Shown in pieces: positions 6,394 to 10,072 of a stretch of DNA of 10,072 nt. The position numbers and the translations under genes are program-made. A model generated the notes under the pieces. The model was not told where the DNA came from. It made no database searches and was given only the letters and a program-made list of their open reading frames with translations. The stretch lies in NCBI GenBank assembly GCA_030647845.1, contig JAUSIO010000031.1, forward strand, positions 1 through 10,072. Direction: 5' to 3'. Source of the DNA: a bacterium. GTDB taxonomy: Bacteria; Patescibacteriota; Minisyncoccia; Phycocordibacterales; SBAW01. Every line of letters begins with the position of its first letter. Position 1 is the first letter of the stretch.

Positions 6394-7834
6394 GTGTTTG
6401 TAGTGCGGGCGACCAGCGCCAGCATACCCATATCACCACGCAATAGTACACTGCTGCGGCCACAACGCCGATTTCGGGGTTGAACGGCACCTGCACAACC
6501 GCGAACGTTTCAACTATAAAAACGACGTAGTCTATAAGAAACGCGATCGGTATACTTATAAGGGATGCAAGCGGTGGAAACAGCATTGAGCAGAACGCGG
6601 CAAGAAACCCCATAACGGTTAGGAGAGGGATAACCGCAAGAATTCCGATGTTTGCCAGGAGCGCCGTAAAAGAAAAATTGCCAAAATTGATGATGGTGAT
6701 AGGTGCCACACCGAGCTCTGCCGCCGCCGTTATAACAAGCGCATCGCGCCAGCCCAACGCGCCATCTGCTCGCAAAAACGGTAGGAGCTTAAGGGCGGGA
6801 GCGAGGTAGATGATAGCGAGCGTTGCAAGAAATGAGAGTTGGAATCCGAGGTCAAACATCGGCGCTTTTGGGTTCCATATCGTGATGATAAACGCCGCAA
6901 GCGCGATGGCGTTGTGTGGGTTGTATATCCTATGCGTTACGCTAGCGAACCCCACAATAAACGCCATCAGCGCGGCGCGAATAGCAGACACTTGGAAGCC
7001 GGTCATCGCCACGAAGAGCGCCACAGTTGTGAACGTTGCAATAAACTGCGGACGTTTTCTCCCCCAGAACACGACCGAAAATATGCCAAGAGCGATAAAT
7101 ATGATGATGACCATGTTTGAGCCGGAGAGCGCCATCAAGTGCATCGTGCCGCTTACCGAAAGCTTCTGTAAAAATTCGGGAGAGAATTCGTCTTTATCGC
7201 CCAAGAGAACGCCAGCAAGGAACGCCGTGTGCTGTTGGCTAAACAGACGGCTTATATGGTCTTTGAGTGATTGTCGCAGGCCCAAAAGTGCTCCAAAAAG
7301 CGGGTTACCCTTGTTGCCCTCGACCTCTACCTTTGGATAAAACAAGGTGCCGTGTATATGCTCTTTTGCCATGTAGTTGCCGTACGAGTCTCGCGGCGGA
7401 GGTACCACGGCACCCGAGACACGCACTCCGTCGCCATACGAAAGCTCCGGAAAGAGGTCTGTCCTGATGTATACGCGGCCTCCTTGGGCGCCCGCAACAT
7501 CTACGTTCGTTATCTCCACCTTTGCTGTTTGAGCAGTAAGAGAGCGTCGTGGCTCGTCCACGACTACCCCCTCAAAATGGGTAACACCCGCCACCGCGTG
7601 TTGCGCTCTTTGATATTCATAATCATCAAGGGCATAATAGATGTTTCCTACAAGCAAGAGCACCGCCACCGTGGCGAGTATCACGGGTCGTACCCCAAAA
7701 AAGAGGGCAACACAGACTAGTGGGGCAACGGCGAGAATGGCAACCATGGGCGGGGCTCCAAGCCCGCCAAGGATTGCACCCGCAACAAAACTGCACGCGG
7801 CAAAAAAGAGCAGAGTGTCAGGGCGCACTGGCAT
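6377..7834 (-). CDS. comEC: ComEC/Rec2 competence channel, lacking the MBL domain
   Basis: An inner-membrane protein that passes single-stranded DNA into the cytoplasm during natural transformation. 485 residues: N-terminal hydrophobic helices (about 8-65), then a soluble OB-like DUF4131 region (FEGVVVDEPRR ... VRVSGAVVPP), then the Competence domain with the diagnostic GVLLGDKDEFSPEFLQKL and SGTMHLMALSGSNM, FQVSAIRAALMA, DLGFQLSFLATLAII, and a series of further membrane helices to the end. Full ComEC is usually 650-800 residues because it ends in an MBL domain. Here that domain is a separate overlapping gene. The start ATG has AGGA a few bases before it. It is transcribed divergently from a small membrane-protein gene 24 bases away. 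The pilin gene nearby may supply a pseudopilus. Confidence 0.95.
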   Translation of the reverse strand: MPVRPDTLLFFAACSFVAGAILGGLGAPPMVAILAVAPLVCVALFFGVRPVILATVAVLLLVGNIYYALDDYEYQRAQHAVAGVTHFEGVVVDEPRRSLTAQTAKVEITNVDVAGAQGGRVYIRTDLFPELSYGDGVRVSGAVVPPPRDSYGNYMAKEHIHGTLFYPKVEVEGNKGNPLFGALLGLRQSLKDHISRLFSQQHTAFLAGVLLGDKDEFSPEFLQKLSVSGTMHLMALSGSNMVIIIFIALGIFSVVFWGRKRPQFIATFTTVALFVAMTGFQVSAIRAALMAFIVGFASVTHRIYNPHNAIALAAFIITIWNPKAPMFDLGFQLSFLATLAIIYLAPALKLLPFLRADGALGWRDALVITAAAELGVAPITIINFGNFSFTALLANIGILAVIPLLTVMGFLAAFCSMLFPPLASLISIPIAFLIDYVVFIVETFAVVQVPFNPEIGVVAAAVYYCVVIWVCWRWSPALQTHEKAS

Positions 7835-7846
7835 TATTTCCTATGG

Positions 7847-7852
7847 TATCGT
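7847..7852 (+). promoter_or_regulatory. Candidate -10 box of the small membrane-protein gene
   Basis: TATCGT is followed by six bases and ATG at 7859, identical in hexamer and spacing to the site before the YggU gene. It lies in the 24-base divergent gap with comEC. Confidence 0.4.
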
Positions 7853-7858
7853 ATTTCT

Positions 7859-8026
7859 ATGCTTCCTGTGGAGAAAGCCACTCGTGTATGGAAAGAGCAT
7901 CGAGTGGATATCATCGTCTTTTGTATTGTTGTAATCGTTGCACTATTGAGCTTTGGGTTGGGGTATACGATGGCACAAGACTCGGCTCGTACCCCTATCA
8001 TTATTGAAAATAACTCTAGAGCGTAG
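7859..8026 (+). CDS. Small single-pass membrane protein, 55 residues, unknown function
   Basis: I do not recognise a named family. The product starts MLPVEKATRVWKEHR, a positively charged segment, then a single hydrophobic helix (about residues 17-36, DIIVFCIVVIVALLSFGLG) and a short tail YTMAQDSARTPIIIENNSRA. Charge bias suggests that the N-terminus is inside and the tail outside. The 'SFGLGY..AQ.....PIIIE' tail resembles small proteins I associate with competence regions of Parcubacteria genomes (recollection, not verified). It is divergent from comEC, with 24 bases between the two start codons, and converges on the pilin gene. A -10-like TATCGT stands six bases before the ATG, and there is no ribosome site. 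The head-to-head arrangement with comEC suggests, but does not prove, a role in DNA uptake or the pilus apparatus. Confidence 0.75.
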   Translation: MLPVEKATRVWKEHRVDIIVFCIVVIVALLSFGLGYTMAQDSARTPIIIENNSRA

Positions 8027-8049
8027 GGTACATTAGTATTCTGGATTTG

Positions 8050-8532
8050 TTAGCTCGAGACCTGAAAATATTTATCCGAACCGTTCCACCCTGCGCTCGC
8101 CTCCTGAAAAACGCCGGTGCCGCCGCCGGGTGTTGGCACGGTGACCAAAAGTGTCGCTGGTGTCGACTCCTGCTCGAGGTTGGCGTAGAGCGCGCAACTG
8201 CCCCCGCTCGAGACGACATAGCGGTAGTTGCTTTGCGTGTCGGTGCCGCTTGAAGGGTCTTTAGGGGTTGGAATTTGATTTGCATATTGCGGGTATTTTG
8301 TTTTTACTTCTTCGACGATAAGGAGGAGGTCGTAATCGCCTGGGCCGACATCGGGTGTGTAGCAGTTGAGTTTTAGGAATTGCCCTATGTGCGAAATTTC
8401 GGCTTTGCGCCGCGCGTCCCGCGCGGCGCCCTTTGCTCCGCCGAGTGCAACCAACACAATCGTCGCAAGAATACCAATGATACCGATGACCACCAAAAGC
8501 TCAACAAGAGTAAACCCGCGACGGTGAGTCAT
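8050..8532 (-). CDS. Type IV pilin-like protein (prepilin with N-terminal methylation motif)
   Basis: A 160-residue prepilin. The leader MTHRRG is followed by FTLVELLVVIGIIGILATIVLVAL: prepilin peptidase would cut after Gly6, mature Phe1 would be N-methylated, and Glu at mature position 5 is present. A helix rich in Ala/Arg (GAARDARRKAEISHIGQFL, about 35-53) leads to the globular domain, with two cysteines (about 57 and 113) that could form a disulfide and a YRYVVSSGGSCALYANLE strand pair typical of these small pilins. It acts outside the cell as a fibre or pseudopilus subunit. It is a single gene here, without pilB, pilC or pilD nearby, so assembly genes must be elsewhere. TATACT lies six bases before the ATG, suggesting leaderless transcription. 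It lies just downstream of a palindromic repeat and converges with the small membrane-protein gene. Confidence 0.95.
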   Translation of the reverse strand: MTHRRGFTLVELLVVIGIIGILATIVLVALGGAKGAARDARRKAEISHIGQFLKLNCYTPDVGPGDYDLLLIVEEVKTKYPQYANQIPTPKDPSSGTDTQSNYRYVVSSGGSCALYANLEQESTPATLLVTVPTPGGGTGVFQEASAGWNGSDKYFQVSS

Positions 8533-8538
8533 CTGCGA

Positions 8539-8544
8539 AGTATA
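8539..8544 (-). promoter_or_regulatory. Candidate -10 box of the pilin gene
   Basis: TATACT on the minus strand lies exactly six bases before the pilin ATG at 8532, with no Shine-Dalgarno between. The -35 area falls in the palindromic repeat at 8554-8594 and has no clear TTGACA. Confidence 0.5.
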
Positions 8545-8553
8545 ACAACAAAA

Positions 8554-8594
8554 CCCTTCGACCTGCCTGTCCGGTAGGCAGGCTTCGCTCAGGG
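8554..8594. repeat. Composite palindromic repeat: 20-bp repeat split by a 21-bp palindrome
   Basis: The outer halves CCCTTCGA and CTTCGCTCAGGG together give CCCTTCGACTTCGCTCAGGG, found uninterrupted at 10048-10067. Between them sits a 21-bp near-perfect palindrome with arms CCTGCCT and AGGCAGG around GTCCGGT. It lies between the pilin start and the terminator to its right. Confidence 0.8.
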
Positions 8595-8595
8595 T

Positions 8596-8624
8596 AAAGA
8601 AAAAACCGCCTTTGTGGGGCGGCT
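8596..8624 (-). terminator. Intrinsic terminator, minus strand
   Basis: Minus-strand arms AGCCGCC (8618-8624) and GGCGGTT (8604-8610) form a 7-bp stem with one wobble pair and a 7-base loop, followed by TTTTTTCTTT. It would end a transcript coming from the right, where no recognised gene lies. See the short RNA candidate beginning near 8670. Confidence 0.75.
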
Positions 8625-8670
8625 AAATTGGCGTGACTTTGTCCGGGAGGAACGGTTGCTCAAATCCTTT
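8597..8670 (-). ncRNA. Candidate short RNA (about 74 nt) with its own promoter and terminator
   Basis: A minus-strand promoter (TTGACC at 8699-8704, 16 bases, TATAGG at 8677-8682) predicts a start near 8670, and the intrinsic terminator at 8596-8624 ends it. The interval has no ORF beyond a four-codon MERI. It matches no RNA family I recognise. Transcription has not been shown. Confidence 0.3.
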
Positions 8671-8684
8671 CCATACCCTATACT
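8656..8684 (+). promoter_or_regulatory. Candidate plus-strand promoter of an orphan transcript
   Basis: TTGCTC (8656-8661), 17-base spacer, TATACT (8679-8684). The -35 matches only three of six consensus positions, but the spacing and -10 are good. The predicted start at about 8691 falls at the beginning of a 7-bp stem (CCGCAAA/TTTGCGG). It overlaps the minus-strand -10 (TATAGG), so the two promoters are back to back. Confidence 0.35.
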
Positions 8685-8704
8685 AAACACCGCAAAGAGG
8701 TCAA
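8677..8704 (-). promoter_or_regulatory. Candidate minus-strand promoter of an orphan transcript
   Basis: TTGACC (8699-8704), a 16-base spacer and TATAGG (8677-8682), read on the minus strand. The -35 matches five of six consensus positions. An intrinsic terminator lies about 50-75 bases downstream. Confidence 0.4.
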
Positions 8705-8874
8705 CAAGTGTAAGTATTACTTTTTGTTTTGCGGTACCATGGAGGAAGAGTTGTCACGGAAGGTGTCGGGATGCCTAGGATACTGGAAATGGTCCTACCG
8801 TATACAGTGCCCTCGATTTTTGTTTTGTGCGTTGTTTGCGCGTTCATATAGTCTCCTTCGGGTGACTATTTTTT
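8691..8874 (+). ncRNA. Candidate structured RNA (about 180 nt) ending in a UUCG-loop terminator
   Basis: The interval runs from a plausible promoter start to a clean terminator. CCGCAAA (8690-8696) pairs perfectly with TTTGCGG (8728-8734), enclosing a smaller GTAA/TTAC hairpin. TAGGA and TCCTA form another stem around 8775-8797. No convincing plus-strand ORF is present. The length is close to that of 6S RNA, but the long closed duplex with a central bubble is not evident, and I recognise no tmRNA, RNase P or SRP motif. An alternative is a 48-codon minus-strand ORF (8701-8847) with an AAGGAG site. Confidence 0.3.
8848..8874 (+). terminator. Intrinsic terminator with UUCG tetraloop, plus strand
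   Basis: ATAGTC and GACTAT arms with a TT mismatch, an inner CC/GG pair and a TTCG loop, directly followed by six T's. The lack of a T-run on the other side fixes the orientation as plus. It ends a transcript from the 8625-8847 gap, which has no recognised plus-strand gene. Confidence 0.7.
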
Positions 8875-8881
8875 ACATGTC

Positions 8882-9008
8882 CTACCGGGGTATCTAATCC
8901 GCCGACTGGCGGAACCCTTGTAAAATATGGCGATTTTGACGGCTCCGCCTACTGGAAGATACCCGCCCGTATCGAACGGTACGTTCGGTCGGGTTCGAAC
9001 CCATATGG
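8882..9008. repeat. Cluster of palindromes and complementary segments, no gene
   Basis: In order: GGGTATC (8888-8894), complementary to GATACCC (8958-8964); TCCGCC-GACT-GGCGGA (8898-8913), whose second arm can also pair with TCCGCC at 8944-8949; GATAC...GTATC (8958-8973); CGAACG-GTA-CGTTCG (8973-8987); the 12-bp palindrome GGGTTCGAACCC (8991-9002); and CCATATGG (9001-9008). Two near-direct copies of TCCGCC.ACTGG occur (8898, 8944). No reading frame is convincing. It could be a structured leader of the HicB-like gene's region, a protein-binding array or a repeat remnant. Confidence 0.6.
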
Positions 9009-9067
9009 TGGGGAAAAGGTAAGCCTTGATCTAACAGCTTTAATTAGTAATACGGGTGTTTAATGTG

Positions 9068-9073
9068 TATAAT
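9068..9073 (+). promoter_or_regulatory. Consensus -10 box of the HicB-like gene
   Basis: A perfect TATAAT is followed by six bases and the ATG at 9080, the same layout as at hemQ. The -35 region (about 9044-9050) is weak. A leaderless message is predicted. Confidence 0.55.
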
Positions 9074-9079
9074 GGACCT

Positions 9080-9334
9080 ATGAACACCCTAAGAAGCGGC
9101 AGATACCGCTGGATGGTTTACAAGGAAGGGGACACTTGGGTTGGGGTGGCTCTTGAATTCAATATTGTTGTTACAGGTAGCGACCCGAAGGTGGTTGAGA
9201 TCGAGTTGCAAGAAGGAGTCCTGGGTTATTTGGAATCTGCTCGAAAAGTAAAAGGTTTTCGTACCCAGCAAGTAGAATCAGTGTTAAATCAGGAAACTGA
9301 TGAAGATGCTGTAGTTTCCAACTGTATCACTTAG
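9080..9334 (+). CDS. HicB-like small protein, no partner toxin seen
   Basis: An 84-residue protein starting MNTLRSGRYRWMVYKEGDTWVGVALEFNIVV. The pattern 'y..eg.wvg.aLefnivv.G.dp..a...L.e.v.gYles.rk.kg' is that of the partial RNase H-like HicB fold (about residues 9-62). The C-terminal portion (QQVESVLNQETDEDAVVSNCIT) is polar and not recognised. HicB proteins are antitoxins that neutralise HicA, but no HicA-like ORF (a small basic protein of about 60 residues) adjoins it on either side, so it may be a solitary HicB-like protein, a type common in this group of bacteria (recollection). The frame is open to 9056. I chose ATG 9080 because TATAAT stands six bases before it and the fold begins there. 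It is monocistronic and converges with a doubtful minus ORF. Confidence 0.75.
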   Translation: MNTLRSGRYRWMVYKEGDTWVGVALEFNIVVTGSDPKVVEIELQEGVLGYLESARKVKGFRTQQVESVLNQETDEDAVVSNCIT

Positions 9335-9527
9335 GCAATACCAAAATTTTCCATCCGCCACCGGAAAGATACTGGAGCAACCCATCAAAGCACACTCTAT
9401 AACCGATGCCCTGTTCGGATGATGTAGGAGCACAGCTCTGGCAGGCACGGTATAAAACAGTTGCATCGCTCCCTCCTACGTTCTGGTTTGAAAGAATCTT
9501 TCTACGATGCAGTCTACACCCTTGCAA
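9327..9527 (-). CDS. Doubtful ORF, possible remnant of a small protein
   Basis: The frame gives up to 66 residues ending ...CQSCAPTSSEQGIGYRVCFDGLLQYLSGGGWKILVLPK, with three cysteines and a Gly-rich hydrophobic end. The composition looks protein-like, but no family is recognised. The only start is a TTG at 9527 without a ribosome site. Upstream, the same frame stays open to the stop of the 49-residue gene at 9576, but the terminator lies between. Its stop falls just beyond the stop of the HicB-like gene on the opposite strand (8-base overlap). It could be the tail of a decayed gene or a chance ORF. Confidence 0.2.
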   Translation of the reverse strand: MQGCRLHRRKILSNQNVGGSDATVLYRACQSCAPTSSEQGIGYRVCFDGLLQYLSGGGWKILVLPK

Positions 9528-9542
9528 GAAAAGGGGAGTAGG

Positions 9543-9574
9543 AAAAGAAAAAAGCCACCCTTTGTGGGGCGGCT
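9543..9574 (-). terminator. Intrinsic terminator after tspO and the 49-residue gene
   Basis: Minus-strand arms AGCCGCCC (9567-9574) and GGGTGGCT (9553-9560) form an 8-bp stem with one G-U wobble, followed by TTTTTTCTTTT. The mismatch would be A-C on the plus strand, so the structure favours minus. The stem begins one base after the stop codon of the 49-residue gene. Confidence 0.85.
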
Positions 9575-9575
9575 G

Positions 9576-9725
9576 TTACTCAAGAGATGCAATCGCGGCA
9601 CCGATCCTTGTTTTCAGCGTAGGGGCGTAGGTTGCCCACGGTTTGTCGCATTTTTGCAGCGCAGGGACGAGAAGACGGAGGTGATATTCTTTTGTCTCCT
9701 GAATCTGTTTCGCCCATTTTTCCAT
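9576..9725 (-). CDS. Hypothetical 49-residue protein downstream of tspO
   Basis: The product is MEKWAKQIQETKEYHLRL followed by LVPALQKCDKPWATYAPTLKTRIGAAIASLE. It is mostly predicted amphipathic helix with one Cys and two Trp, has no membrane segment, and matches no family I recognise. Support as a real gene: the composition is natural, it follows tspO by 28 bases on the same strand, and its TAA stands one base from an intrinsic terminator that would otherwise have no gene to end. A TTG two codons upstream is an alternative start. A competing frame begins with the ATG at 9750, but its Ser/Pro-rich product looks less protein-like. No Shine-Dalgarno is seen. Co-transcription with tspO is inferred. 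Confidence 0.5.
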   Translation of the reverse strand: MEKWAKQIQETKEYHLRLLVPALQKCDKPWATYAPTLKTRIGAAIASLE

Positions 9726-9753
9726 TTTCAATTGGATCGGCGTCGCTCATATT

Positions 9754-10072
9754 TTAATTTAATACCCAGATGGCGTAATTTAAATACATCGCAAAGCTGA
9801 CCCAAAGGATATACGGCATCAGAAGCCACGCGGCCGGTTTAGAGATTTTTGCAAAAGCGATAATCGTGGCGAGAATAGCAAGCCAAAGAAATGCGATCTC
9901 GATAAGCGCAATACCGATGTTGTTAAGACCGTTTATGGTGAGCGAAGTCGAACCAAAAAAGATAATCGACCAGAGCGTGTTCAAGACCAGCTGACCGAGG
10001 AATATACCAAGGGCAATTTTAATTTGCTTTTTACGTTGTATGACCAGCCCTTCGACTTCGCTCAGGGTTAAT
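9754..10072 (-). CDS. tspO: TspO/MBR family tryptophan-rich sensory protein, N-terminus outside the window
   Basis: A membrane protein with five helices in the family, known to bind porphyrins, heme and cholesterol; in Rhodobacter it influences tetrapyrrole export and regulation. Visible are the last 105 residues, roughly helices 3 to 5: the hallmark FLGQLVLNTLWSIIFFG, then IGIALIEIAFLWLAILATIIAF, and the terminal LLMPYILWVSFAMYLNYAIWVLN, matching the family 'PY..W..fA..LN' motif. Before helix 3, the segment TLSEVEGLVIQRKKQIKIA lies in the loop after helix 2. The first part of that loop is encoded by a 20-bp palindromic repeat found elsewhere as intergenic DNA. Its 3' neighbour is a 49-residue ORF and a terminator. 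The presence of heme-synthesis genes 6 kb away makes a porphyrin-related role attractive, but the two loci are not one operon. Confidence 0.88.
   Translation of the reverse strand, partial: LTLSEVEGLVIQRKKQIKIALGIFLGQLVLNTLWSIIFFGSTSLTINGLNNIGIALIEIAFLWLAILATIIAFAKISKPAAWLLMPYILWVSFAMYLNYAIWVLN
10048..10067. repeat. 20-bp palindromic repeat inside the tspO reading frame
   Basis: CCCTTCGACTTCGCTCAGGG, an imperfect palindrome (CCCT.CG.. / ..CG..AGGG). The same unit, split by an inserted palindrome, occurs at 8554-8594. On the minus strand it is read through in frame as TLSEVEG within tspO. Confidence 0.8.

Noticed and set aside
8646..8668. Resemblance to the SRP RNA tip (GTCCGGGAGGAA)
   Set aside because: The conserved 5' side and the AGCAGCC side of the SRP helix 8 loop are absent; only a short GGAA-like similarity remains.
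8701..8847. 48-codon minus ORF (starts MNAQTTHKTK) with an AAGGAG site six bases before ATG
   Set aside because: The AAGGAG lies in the stem-loop of the plus-strand terminator, so it may be fortuitous. The product is Thr-rich with no recognised fold, and a minus promoter begins at its stop. Kept only as an alternative to the RNA candidate.
8987..9002. tRNA-like T-arm (GGTTCGAACC)
   Set aside because: No acceptor stem, anticodon arm or D-arm can be placed on either strand at the right distances; it is better explained as one of several palindromes.
9080..9334. HicAB toxin-antitoxin pair
   Set aside because: Only a HicB-like protein is seen; no HicA-like small basic ORF with the double-stranded RNA-binding-like pattern is adjacent.
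9284..9466. 60-codon minus ORF (MQLFYTVPAR...) with TAGGAGGG shortly before ATG
   Set aside because: It runs 51 bases antisense into the HicB-like gene, the protein is not family-like, and strong Shine-Dalgarno sites are not the rule in this window.

Overview
The window reads as a piece of a streamlined bacterial genome, most likely a member of the Patescibacteria (Candidate Phyla Radiation, Parcubacteria-like). This is an inference. It rests on a short type IV pilin with the characteristic RGFTLVELLVVI...ARDARRKAE start, a split ComEC whose metallo-hydrolase half carries a lamin-tail domain, genes that overlap or nearly touch, several genes with no Shine-Dalgarno site and a -10 box directly before the start codon, and palindromic repeats of the CCCTTCGA...TCAGGG kind. 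GC content looks close to one half by eye. No rRNA, tRNA or CRISPR array is present to settle the assignment.

Left third (1-4088, all on the minus strand): a tight tetrapyrrole operon read right to left as DUF1003 membrane protein, hemC, hemD, hemQ/chdC, hemE, hemH/cpfC (cut by the window edge). Junctions range from an 11-base overlap to an 8-base gap. HemC and HemD convert porphobilinogen to uroporphyrinogen III, and HemE makes coproporphyrinogen III. HemH together with HemQ indicates the coproporphyrin-dependent route (iron insertion into coproporphyrin III, then decarboxylation of coproheme), not the protoporphyrin route. The genes for making porphobilinogen and the coproporphyrinogen oxidase (HemY/CgoX) are not in the window. 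A heme pathway is unusual for this kind of organism.

Middle (4185-8026): a small YggU/DUF167 gene on the plus strand, then a minus-strand operon of comEC (membrane channel domain), a separate ComEC-type MBL hydrolase fused to a lamin-tail domain, and a zincin-type small metallopeptidase ending in an intrinsic terminator. These point to DNA uptake and cell-surface functions. A 55-residue single-pass membrane protein is transcribed divergently from comEC.

Right third (8050-10072): a type IV pilin gene (minus); about 550 bases without a recognisable gene but rich in signals (a nested palindromic repeat, back-to-back promoters, two intrinsic terminators facing outward, a 19-base match to the 16S rRNA 790 region, and a cluster of palindromes); a HicB-like gene on plus with a consensus -10; a doubtful minus ORF; and a minus-strand pair of tspO (cut by the right edge, carrying a palindromic repeat inside its reading frame) followed by a 49-residue gene and a terminator. 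TspO proteins bind porphyrins and heme, so the window has tetrapyrrole genes at both ends.
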